A stretch of 64,000 nucleotides of DNA, from positions 310,001 through 374,000 of the forward strand of contig NOWV01000045.1 of the NCBI GenBank assembly GCA_003344405.1. Reading direction: 5' to 3'. The notes beneath the pieces were generated by a model. That model had not been told where the DNA came from and ran no database searches. It saw only the letters and a list, made by a program, of their open reading frames with translations. Position numbers and translations under genes: made by a program. The stretch is from Trichoplax sp. H2 (Eukaryota; Placozoa; Uniplacotomia; Trichoplacea). Below, one piece after another: positions 13,293 to 23,888 of the stretch (the stretch's first letter is position 1; every line of letters begins with the position of its first letter).

Positions 13293-14748
13293 ATGCCGAT
13301 TGAAAAACAACCAAAGATTCGCGAACCGATGTGGCACGAATGGGATGATAAGGCTCAAAAGAAAGGAATACATCATACAGTTTACACCGTGAATGGAGAT
13401 CATTACACCGGAGATTGGAGCAATAATAAAAAAAATGGTTAGAAATGATCTCATATTCCTGCAACATGAATTACAAATTGTCATCGTACATCTTATACCG
13501 TAGTCTGCTAAACGTAAATCCAACTAATTAGAACTAGTATCAAAATGATCTACAACTTTCACGAAAATAAGTACACGAAAAGTACTGAAATTATTCGTAT
13601 GTTTAATTCAGTAGACACGTTCATTACTGTAATATACTATCATTGGTTATTGCCATACTTGAACGCTAAATTTTATGGGTTTATATAATACAGAAGCCAA
13701 ATCAATACTTTAGTAAATCATATTAAAAAAAGTTTTCACTTAATCTAATTGCTTTTTATCTAATAATATACTTTATTAAATATAAAACTATCGTATTCTT
13801 TCCGCGTTACGATCACTGAAGGAATTTCAGAGAAAAATATTGATACCTAAAAAAATGACTTTATTAGGCAAAGGTACACAATTCTGGAAAAAGTCAGGTA
13901 CTATCTATGATGGAGATTGGAAAGACAATAAACGTCATGGTTTTGGCACCCTTAGTGTTCCAGTTAAAAATGGCTATCGTAAGGTATATTCTGGCGGTTG
14001 GAAAAACGGCATGCGACACGTAAGTTAGTTTGATGTCTTGCGTCTAACCTTAGCAAGTGAATTGTTAGATATTTTACATTTCCGTACTAATCTACGTCAC
14101 TGATAACATTTTAGGGTTATGGAACAAATTTTTACTCTCCAACGGAATATTATGAAGGCGAATGGTATGCAAATAAGAGAAGTGGATGGGGAAGAATGTA
14201 TTTTGAAGACGGTTCAATTTATGAAGGCGAATGGTTTAATGATCTTAGAAACGGAGAGGGCATGCTAAGATTAGGTTGCTTACTATTATTAATGAAGGCT
14301 TATCTCACGAGCTTTCATGGCATAATCCATTAAAATTTATAGTTCCAGTTGTAAGATCGACATTAAAACTAATTATTTAATTGCTTATGACATTCTTAGC
14401 AACCGGTAACAGATATGAAGGATCCTGGAAAGATGATTTAAAGCATGGTGCCGGTAAATTTTATTATTTAGATAAAGGACAGCTATATGAAGGTACTTGG
14501 CGTGATAATATACCGAAGTGTGGCAATATGGTAGACTACGCAAGAAATGAAGCTACTCGTCCAACTCAGTATCAGTTACCTGAGGTTCGATTTTTAAATT
14601 ACAAGATTTAACTTACAATTAATTCATTGAAATAGTGGTCCCATTCTAACTATTTGATGTTACATCTATTGCCTAGAATAAATTACAAAATCCAGATGCA
14701 ATAATGAGGGAAGCAGAAGAAAAATTGGAGGAGGATGAAACTGAATAG
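13293..14748 (+). CDS. MORN3: MORN repeat-containing protein 3-like
   Basis: A protein built of MORN (membrane occupation and recognition nexus) repeats; vertebrate MORN3 is testis/cilium associated. Exons: 13293..13437, 13868..14019, 14115..14274, 14400..14584, 14677..14748 (TAG). They join in phase to 237 residues; human MORN3 has about 240. Repeats seen in order: GDHYTGDWSNNKKNGKGTQF, GTIYDGDWKDNKRHGFGTL, RKVYSGGWKNGMRHGYGTNF, EYYEGEWYANKRSGWGRMYF, SIYEGEWFNDLRNGEGML, NRYEGSWKDDLKHGAGKFYY and QLYEGTWRDNIPKCGNMVDY. The N-terminal PMWHEWDDKAQKKGI and the C-terminal RNEATRPTQYQLPE block match MORN3 outside the repeats, which separates it from generic MORN proteins. The start at MPIEKQPK is preferred over an upstream in-frame codon because it matches the family N-terminus. 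Confidence 0.93.
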
Positions 14749-16158
14749 AATTAGTGTGTGCAATATTTGTAACGTCGTATGATCAATAATAATACATAAG
14801 TGCATTCAATATTCTTCGCTGTCATTAAGTTGAACGGTGCATGACTCTGTCAAAACTACTATCTTACTGAAATAATTTAATGTGTATTTTAAATTCTGAA
14901 TAATCCAATTTTATTAATACGAGTTAATGTATGGCTACTATTTGAACATTACAATGTGCTTAAATTCACAAACTTAAAGTCAAATCTCAACTTACTGCAA
15001 TATGACCTTGAGAAATATTTAAACATCTTTACTGTAAAAATTGCTTAGATGACGTCAAGACGATGCGAAATACAAAACATAATTTAATTTATGAAATTTG
15101 CTATAGAACCGATTATTCTTGTTAAGTTTATTGTGCAGAATAAATTTATTTTTGGTGACAAAACTATCGATCCTATCGTGAAAGATATTAAATATCGGAA
15201 GCCATAAAGCACTAGGATATACGAAGATTGATCAGAAGTACGCGTATAGTCTTAGCGATTAAAATTTAAGACCGCGCTACTAGAACATTATATAACTTTA
15301 ACTATATGATTACTAGTATTTAATAGAACTGCGCAATTTGATGGTATACAGAACTAATAATGAGATCTATTAAATCGCATATCCATCAACTTATACTCCA
15401 AGTTGTCTCTAATCGTTACAAGACAATGTCGATGGAGTTGATACCTTGGACTATTATTACAGGTTCTAGTAGCTAGAGTTTAACGCCCCACTTGTTGTTA
15501 CAAACTAATTATAGATGTCACACCAGGCTATAGAAAGACAGTTACAACAATTTTATTGTAAATTCTCTTAACTTGAAACTTATATTGATCTGTACCATGA
15601 TAGATAACTAAAGAATATATATGTTACCGGTAATGGTTGCATTACCGATTTTAGACGTAACATAAACAGCAACCACAAACTGAGCTCAAACAGAACATTA
15701 GCAGTTAAGCTCAAGTGACTGCAATAATAGGGATTTGCATAAATAAATTATTGCGATTTAATACGAAAATATCACAATGGCCTATCATTACTTCGTCCTT
15801 GTAGTTATTACTAACTAAAGGATGCTAGATTGTAAATTCTATTTCATGAAGCTATGAATAGTACCGTATTTAAAATAGAAATTTTAGAAGTACTGTGCAT
15901 TCACAAGTTTCGGCTATCATTTCACTGCAAACATTAAAGACAAGAATTCTTCTTCGTTGGAATAAATGAATGCACAATGTTTTTAGCTCACAGTCATTTG
16001 TCTAAACTTCATCTAAGCAACCCTTACAAGAGAGCATATTTTAGATTGCACTAAAAGATCTTTTACAGAAATTAAAATTAATCAATAACATTAAAAGTTA
16101 TTAGAACAATATTTGATGAATTTCTCGATGATCTAGGTAATTTATGTTGTGCAGCAAT
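14749..16158. other. Convergent intergenic region MORN3 / BCKDK
   Basis: The two flanking genes end towards each other here. I see only AT-rich sequence that must include both 3' UTRs; no exon, RNA gene or repeat array is recognisable. Confidence 0.6.
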
Positions 16159-18978
16159 TTATATTTTAAAGCAATTTTTTCCATCGATATGTTGTAGCTC
16201 TAAGTATACGTCCGTGCCATATTCCGGAATTGTATGTAATTGCAAACTCCCTCCCAAATATTCTGCGTATATGCGTGACACAGGTAAACCGAATCCATAG
16301 CCAGACATAGGACCTCCTGCTGGACCACCAAATTGAATTTCCATTACACTATTGAAAATATTTTGCTCAAGTGCAGTGTTTTTTGCTCGGCTTGTTGTGT
16401 AGTGATATTTCATAGCTTTACTAGCGTTTTCTTTAGCCATTCCACCACCCTGATCCGAAATTCTACAATTTCAGTATGGCAAAATTTAGAGAATGGGAAG
16501 GTCAAAGGATTCACTCAGATTCCTGATGAGACGCATTGTACCGCTTTTCAGCTATAATATCATCATTACCTGATGTAAAAGTACTCCTTAGTGTTGCTAA
16601 TTGCTATTTTGACATTAGGTAGGTTATCGGATAATTTTGGATGATTTTTTACCGTAGCTCTAATAGTTTAATAGTAAAAAAGGGTTAATAATGTATATCA
16701 TACAAAATGAGAAATTTAAAGAATTATTGAATATCAAGTGGCACAGTATTTCACATAACAATAGTTACTCGAAAGCATTTTTGAGTAATTCAAAGACGAT
16801 ATATTCCAGAGGAGCGGGAAAATACGGAAAGTGACAATTTACATCACCATCAAATTCTACATTCGGAGATCTACCATACTTGAAATCACATATCTCGCTT
16901 AAGGAATAAAGATTTGATATAAGGAGTGGGTATATTGCTGGAAATTGGAACTTCTAGCTATTTATTTAGTAGTAAGCAGAATCTACCATACTCTAAATAA
17001 AACAGTTAGTATTTACCGTGCAAAATCAGCTTTAGCCTTGATAAGATCTTGCAGCTCTAGCTTTGTGCAGATAATACCAACATATTTTGGCTATAGTAAT
17101 ATATGAACGGATGATTTTAATTTTTAAAGCATATTTTTACTTGCTGTTACTAAGCGAATGCATTGATTCTGAATTTTTACTTTGGGATGATGTAACGCGA
17201 CATAATGTTCAGCCAAAATTTTTATTCCAAGGTACCATTTTAAGATTTTATCAAGACTTTCGGAATGATCCTGAGCCTAGGCAGTCAAATCGCAAGGAAC
17301 ATACATGAAATCTGTGATAACTATGAAAATGTTACTATCGTAATTAAGTAAGTCGTTATACTAAAGCTGCGATAATGAAACTGATCAATTAATAAAATTT
17401 GGTATTTAACATGATGTTCTTTTTACAACAACCACTGTATGATAGGGTTTTGAGGTAAAAATAAAAAAAGTATGTACTCACTGCAACACTCTTGTAAGCG
17501 CTGTCGAAACCAGAAGCGAGGGATTTTAATTCGTCATTGTATTTTTCAAGAATTTTGGTCAAGGTTTTACTATAAGCTACGGCTGCTTTGTAATCATTTA
17601 CCTATCACCATGTTTAGTAAGTTCAAACAGTAGTAGTCACATATAAAATAGCATAATAGGATGCTTTGCAAAAATTGATGATGTGAAATATTAAATTTAC
17701 GCAAGTACCGTCTCGTAATCATATAACATATCAAACGAGTTATGATATGATTCAAGCTATAATTTTAAAAGAAAAGTTAAAATAAGTCGAAATAGCATCA
17801 GTTGCATAATTCCTGATTTTAGCTAAAAAGCATGTACGGCAGAACTTAGATGACAAAATTACTGATCACGTATACAGTAAGTGATTTATTAATAAGACAT
17901 TATGACTCCTACCACACTTTTAAGTTGGGGGTGGCACATAGCGATGTATGGGAGATTTTGCATAGTAGCGATAAGGTGGCTAAATCTTACAAGCAATTCT
18001 TTGACTAGGAATTTTGCACTTTTCTATTTCAAAATGCAAAAGAATAAAATATGATTATATCTCTTTATGCGTATAGCATGATGATTATTTGTACATAAAA
18101 CGTTGTAAGTTTCAGTGCCTAAAACTAATACCTGATAAAACTAAGGGTTAAAACATTGATTACAAATCTGACGATGAATAAAGGTACATTACATATGATA
18201 TTTATAATAAAAAATTGTATCATTTACAGGATAAATTATAAAGAGTGGCAGCGTCTACGTAGAAAATGTTGGCTTAAACTTTCATTGTTCAGTAATAATA
18301 ATTTATTACACAACTATTTAACGTTAGTATATTAAATATGAGCTTTATAGATTGAAAGGTAATTTTTTTACCATGAGATGCGATCCATCTTCACGATTAC
18401 CAGCGAAGAGGACTTGATAAGGTGTAATTGGTGTTATAGGCTATCAGTTCAAAAAAGAAGAACGTAAGTCTTCAAGAAGGATCGCAATATAAATATCAAA
18501 TGCGCTAAAGTAACGTTTATGTGCGATAAAGATTACAGCATATGATCTAAGAGGACTATATTGTATATAATTATGCAGGTTTTTTAAACTAGCTATGATG
18601 ACCAATATCATATTACTACATAACGTTGGAAAATACAGTAGATTAATTGCCAGGTACGAGACATGATTGTAATAATTATTAACGGTTTTACGATTAATAG
18701 ACTAATACAGTACAGTCATGCGGATCAATGATCCTGTAATGTTGCCAAAGTTTTGAAGTAGATTTAAGTTAAAGCTTGCGCTGTACGTAATGGTACGCAT
18801 CAATCGTAGTCGTAATGTCTGCTTTACTTGAGTTGACCGACAGATTGTGACTTACTGTTGCCATTAACTGATCTAAACTTGGTTTTGAGCTCCAACTGGA
18901 GGATCGAATCAACACATCTCGGTATCGGTACTTGAGTAAATTATTTATTAAGCAGCAACTTCGCGTTATTGATCTCAT
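16159..18978 (-). CDS. BCKDK: Branched-chain alpha-ketoacid dehydrogenase kinase, mitochondrial
   Basis: Kinase of the GHKL/PDK family that inactivates the branched-chain ketoacid dehydrogenase complex by phosphorylating E1-alpha. Minus-strand exons, 5' to 3': 18978..18787, 18440..18372, 18023..17913, 17756..17709, 17601..17482, 17276..17181, 17090..17017, 16897..16769, 16659..16570, 16462..16159 (stop). Phases agree and give 410 residues (human 412). Landmarks: [33 protein letters not shown], histidine motif [21 protein letters not shown]-like [10 protein letters not shown]-box [10 protein letters not shown]1 box DQGGGMA (DRGGG in vertebrates), G2 [10 protein letters not shown] and C-terminal [13 protein letters not shown]. 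The C-terminus and [11 protein letters not shown] are of BCKDK rather than PDK type. The first exon is rich in Arg and Ser with few acids, as expected of a mitochondrial presequence; its join to the second exon is the least certain step. The acceptor of the 17276 exon could also be at 17270. Confidence 0.93.
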
Positions 18979-20290
18979 CTTGTAAGGAATTTCTAATTAA
19001 GGTTAGTGAAAAAATAATAACAATAATTGTAATATTATTCAGTAGATCAAATTATTCCCCACTACTGTTAACCATTAAGTCAATAATGTTGAAGGAATAC
19101 AGTACATGCAAATTAAAATGGAAGAAAGTGCATAAAGATCTACTCCTACATGGTACGGTATCGATGCTTCATAACGTTATCATCCCCATCACTAATAAAG
19201 TAATGATAATATTATTATTCTATTTATAATTATTCGCTCTCTCTCTGTTTTATACAATGTTAATCTAAGTGCTGTATTGTACTGGTGCGGGTAAAAAGAG
19301 GGAGGGACGGAAAATGATCATTCAGTGGACTTAAACAGAAGGTAAAAGACCGACTAATCTGCCGCTCATTTTAACTGTACCATATGTGTATAAGTATGCA
19401 CTGAGTGTAGACTATACTGTTTACGATCGTCATCCAAATTCGCCGCCAGGTTGTTCAATCGTACTGTACTGTATACTTAAACAGTAGTAGGTACGTAGAA
19501 TGACCAGAAAATGATTAACCTCCGCACTAAATGGCGTCTTTCAAGTCCTTCTCCCTTTCTTACTAGCCTATGGAATGGAATGGCCTACAATTTGATGACG
19601 TTATCTTTGCAACTTCCGGCTGCAGTGGGCTGCTTGCATTTTACTCCCCCAGTCTTTAGTCTTTAGCTAACTCATTCATTCCATTTATTTATAATTGATA
19701 TCTCTATTACTGTAGACAGTCTATGACAATCTACTGTTCACATACCGTACAGCATTTTGTGCATAGGAATGATTCAAGTCGCTTCTTCTCTAAAAAGATT
19801 TTCATGCAGCCTCAGAATCATTGGTTTTCGATCATTTCAATGAACCTTAATGAGCGAGTGATAATCATAAATATTGTGAATGCAGTAGAACAGCACAACA
19901 GTTGTAGTCAACACTACTACAGGAAATTCTGCATCAAGTCGCTCACTCAAATTAATAAATAATTATACTTGAACCAAGGACGACTGTACAGTACAGTGTG
20001 TGGGTGTACGGTACAGTACAGTACTCTACAGTACTATGTTTTGGTTCTACAATGTATGGTACCGTGACTGCACAGTACAGTTACAGGACCTACAGGGTAC
20101 AGTACTGTACAGTACGTCTTGCACTGATTCGGAAACTACAGTACTTTCAATAGCTACAGTACACAATACTATACGACACAGTATGCACAAACTGATGCAC
20201 AAAACAAAGGATTGAAAGACGGTTGGAGTTACTACAAAAGACTCCAAGTTTAATTCTAATTTAATTAAGAAAGTAAATCGGCCAGTGCAA

Positions 20291-20397
20291 ATGTCGTCCT
20301 TAGATAGAAGTCCGGAACAGTTATCATGGCGAAATCTACGTTTAAGCAGATCAAAGCTGAAAGCATCCAGTCGAACATCAGCGTTGTTGTCTGGATT
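20291..20397 (+). pseudogene. Second, gap-truncated copy of ORAI exon 1
   Basis: Encodes the same N-terminus as the main copy ([15 protein letters not shown] through SALLSG) and then runs into the N gap. It has no donor site or following exon of its own before the second copy begins. It is probably an assembly duplicate of the exon at 20957..21070 rather than a decayed gene. Confidence 0.8.
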
Positions 20398-20417
20398 NNN
20401 NNNNNNNNNNNNNNNNN
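20398..20417. other. Assembly gap (20 N)
   Basis: A run of 20 undetermined bases. It lies between two near-identical segments, so its true length is unknown and may be negative (overlapping contigs). Confidence 0.99.
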
Positions 20418-20956
20418 TGAACCTTAATGAGCGAGTGATAATCATAAATATCGTGAATGCAGTAGAACAGCACAACAGTTGTAGTCAACACTACTAGAGG
20501 AAATTCTGCATCAAGTCGCTCACTCAAATTAATAAATAATTATACTTGAACCAAGGACGACTGTACAGTACAGTGTGTGGGTGTACAGTACAGTACAGTA
20601 CGTGACACAGTACTGTACTGTACTGTACGTACTGTACACCCACATACAGTACAGTACTGTACAGTACTCTACAGTACTATGTTTTGATTCTACAATGTAT
20701 GGTACCGTGACTGTACTGTACTGTACTGTACAGTACAGTACAGGACCTACAGGGTACAGTACTGTACGTCTTGCACTGATTCGGAAACTACAGTACTTTC
20801 AATAGCTACAGTACACAATACTATACGACACAGTACAGTACAGTACGCACAAACTGATGCACAAAACAAAGGACTGAAAGACGGTTGGAGTTACTACAAA
20901 AGACTCCAAGTTTAATTCTATCTAATTTAATTAAGAAAGTAAATCGGCCAGTGCAA

Positions 20957-23782
20957 ATGTCGTCCTTAGATAGAAGTCCGGAACAGTTATCATGGCGAAA
21001 TCTACGTTTAAGCAGATCAAAGCTGAAAGCATCCAGTCGAACATCAGCGTTGTTGTCTGGATTTGCAATGGTAATGTTAATGTTAAAGTTTGAATCAATG
21101 GAACACGGTGTATTAACATACTGCACAAAATACTGTTATACAGGTCAACATACTTTACAATAGAGTACATTGACTAGTGCTTTCTGAGTATACTCGTACA
21201 GTAATCCCCAAATTCTTTTTCAATTTTTTGGCCACTATTTAATTTATTAGCTACTGGTAAAATTTTTTAAAATCCATGAAATAAGTTCATGCCTCATCTC
21301 GTATTATCTCATGTATAGCATGTGCTCACCATACTAATTTTCTATAAGCCTTAGCCTGAGTCTAAAAATGATATTATTGTTATTATTACTTATACTCAAC
21401 ACTCCTATCTATTTCAAAATCCATGCCCAGATTGACGAGTCTCGGTTATCATGTTATTATCATCCGCATTGCGAATAGACCTGGGGCTAAATTTCAACAG
21501 GGCAAGCCGAAACCTTCAAAGGATTGTCCTATATTACAGGATGTGGGTCATTTCGGCTATCTACTTATCCATCTCAATAATAGCCTTCCAACGATCATGG
21601 TTTATCGTATAATCTAGAATTGAAAATGGAGTAGTAGGTTGATGCAGCCTTGGCTTAGTATCATATGAATCAAATACTGAATAATACAATCGACGCTTGT
21701 ACAATGTACACTACAATACTACCGATAGCCATCAATTCAATGGGACTAGCGTTAAATAAGATTTTTAATTTCAATGAGTAAAGTCACAAGCTTCTGCTGA
21801 TCTACAGTACAGACGAATCCCTTAACTAATTAGTTCAATGTACGAACAATGTGTACACTCCTAGGAGTATTATTTAGTGTTAATTCCTATACAGTATACT
21901 GTATACTGTATGTTATATGGCATTGTGGTCATTGTTGTTGAATGTTCCCCAGTGTTGGTTTGCGACTACATTATTTCAATCAATTAATCGTAGTTCATCT
22001 TCTAAATGACCATAATCCGTTGGTTTGCGACAACATTATTTCAATCAATTAATCGTAGTTCATCTTCTAAATGGCCATAATCCGACAGCATTCACTTTGC
22101 TGAATTATTATGCTCATTACCTATGTAATGTATCGACTAGTTACCCGTTATTTTGGGGGGATAAAATGTAATGTACTGTATATGTATGATCAATAGCTCA
22201 CTGCATTCAATTAATGATATCAGACACTCCACTCTCTGTAATAAATATGCAATTATCAACGGTGGGAAAGTGGTCAGTAACTGGTATTGCCATCGTAAGA
22301 TGATACAGAGTTAAATTTTGCGAATATATTTTTGTAGTGTGCATACAAAATATAGATGCTATGCTATAGACTACTAGAAGAAACCAGGTTTTAGCAGTTC
22401 ATGGCTATACATGTCAATAACCATGGATAGAGTCACTAACGAAGATAGCATTAACCTTAACCTTAATGTATTAACAATCAGTTTCAGATATTAATACATG
22501 AAACAATAAATATCACCCATTCATAGTTCTTACAATGTTGATATTGTGAAAAGAGTTCAGCTTATAACTAATAACTGTATATGGCATTATTTAATGACAT
22601 TAAAAATTAACTGAACGAATGTTCATCGAACGCCTCCTCGTCAATATTAATTACAAGAAAATTTACTTTATGAATACCGTTCTGTATAAGTGATTCTTGC
22701 CTCATAATAGCAATATATAAGTCATTCCGCTAGTCCACTATATCGACGTAGCAAAGCAAGTAAATTTATTAATTAATAGGAATGGTGCTCGCTTCACATA
22801 AATGTTAAACTGATTGTAAAATTAGCATGACGCGGAATATGATATCATAAGCAATTGGCTCTCACAATGAGTTATGTCAGTGTTTGCAAATACTTATGAC
22901 AGCGATAGTGATATTCCAGTACTTTAATATTGCGTAGAACATCAAGACAACAGAATAGGATACATCATGTGAATATAAGCAGTATATACTGCTGAAGAAA
23001 ATGTAACAAATTACCAGCGTCCGTTCAATTACTGTAGCTAGTAAGCTTAAATTTTGACCTTTTGGTGACTTTTCAACCCTATGCGAATGATTGACTAATA
23101 TTAGCAATATCAAGCAGTTTTACTAGTACACAAAGATACTACTTTGTATTTAACTACTGCATAAATTTAAATTATTTTTAATATTGAATTATATATAGAT
23201 AGTATTAATTATTTGTATTTCTTGTAGGTTGCCATGGTAGAGATCGATATTGCGCCAGTTCAGAGTACCAATAACATCATTGGGTCAAATACAACTACTA
23301 ATTGCCCCCCAGGACATAAATGTGTTCCTTTATATTTGCTGGTTTGTTTTGCAGTACTAACAACTATCCTCATATCAGTTCATCTATTTGCTGTTATGAT
23401 TTCGACATGTATCCTGCCTCATATTGATGCAGCAGAAAGTGAAGGACCGTCGGATGGAATGGAGTCACCTCATTTCGAATTGCATAAGTATATTGAATTA
23501 GCATGGGGATTCTCTACCGTTGTCGGCATATTTTTGTTTTTGTGCGAAATTATTGTTCTCTGCTGGGTCAAGTTTATTACGATTGATGAATATGCTGCGT
23601 TAGCTGGTACATGTACAATGATTCCTGTCTTAGTTGTGTTCACAGTGTTTGCGTGCCATTTTTACCGTCGCCTGAGCAGACACGAATATCGCAGACATAG
23701 TCGTCAAATTAATGAGTTAAAACGTATGGCCCATGCAAATTTGAAAGGCCCTGGTTTTAACGCTGGAGAGAATACCGTGTAG
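20957..23782 (+). CDS. ORAI: ORAI store-operated calcium channel subunit
   Basis: Pore subunit of the CRAC channel, opened by STIM when ER calcium falls. Two exons: 20957..21070 and 23228..23782 (TAG), phase 0 at the join, giving 222 residues. Exon 1 encodes the cytosolic helix and start of TM1 ([19 protein letters not shown], then SALLSGFAM), almost identical to human ORAI1 including the Arg of the R91 position. Exon 2 continues VAMVEID with the pore glutamate (human E106), then TM2 ([16 protein letters not shown]), TM3 ([20 protein letters not shown] with the E190 equivalent, then VLCWVKF), TM4 ([18 protein letters not shown]) and a C-terminal coiled coil around [10 protein letters not shown], the STIM-binding region. 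The loop after TM1 is longer and differs from vertebrates: the aspartate cluster is absent, while NTTTN sequons and two cysteines are present. Confidence 0.96.
21071..23227. other. ORAI intron 1 (2.2 kb)
   Basis: Bounded by ATG|gtaatg and cttgtag|GTT. Holds a 65-base two-copy tandem repeat (21954-22083) and otherwise AT-rich sequence with no recognisable exon on either strand. Confidence 0.85.
21954..22083. repeat. Two-copy tandem repeat, 65 bp unit
   Basis: GTTGGTTTGCGAC begins at 21954 and again at 22019; the two copies differ at very few positions, which suggests a recent duplication inside the ORAI intron. Confidence 0.92.
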
Positions 23783-23888
23783 CAGACACGAATATTGCAG
23801 GCATGGCTGTTAAATTAATGAGCCGAAACATATAGCCCATGCAAATTTGAAAAGCCCTGATTTTAGTGCTGGAGAGAATACCCTGTAG
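23675..23888 (+). repeat. Tandem duplication of the ORAI 3' coding end
   Basis: The block starting AGCAGACACGAATAT at 23675 recurs at 23781, exactly 106 bases on. Copy 1 encodes the last ~35 residues and the stop codon. Copy 2 begins at the stop codon, carries ~12 substitutions, has an in-frame TAG of its own and ends with another TAG. It now sits in the 3' UTR and is not translated from this frame. Confidence 0.9.

Larger units (their letters stand above)
18979..20956. other. Divergent intergenic region BCKDK / ORAI
   Basis: The two genes are transcribed away from each other, so both promoters should lie here. The first ~860 bases show no clear motif. From 19841 on lies the duplicated segment with CTGTAC arrays and a partial copy of ORAI exon 1. 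ATG-less and short open frames here do not resemble known proteins. Confidence 0.55.
19841..21063. repeat. Direct duplication around a 20-N gap, two allelic-looking copies
   Basis: Copy 1 spans 19841..20397 and copy 2 spans 20418..21063, separated by the N gap 20398..20417. Both begin TGAACCTTAATGAGCG and end inside ORAI exon 1 at GTTGTCTGGATT. They are nearly identical except for the length and layout of the CTGTAC arrays (copy 2 is ~90 bases longer), one 4-base TCTA difference (ATTCTAATTTAATT versus ATTCTATCTAATTTAATT) and single bases. The simplest reading is two haplotypes of one locus left unmerged at contig ends; a true tandem duplication is the alternative. Confidence 0.9.

Noticed and set aside
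18969-19229. 86-codon plus-strand open frame next to the BCKDK start
   Set aside because: Ile/Leu-rich frame in AT-rich DNA without recognisable domains; it overlaps the BCKDK first exon on the other strand.
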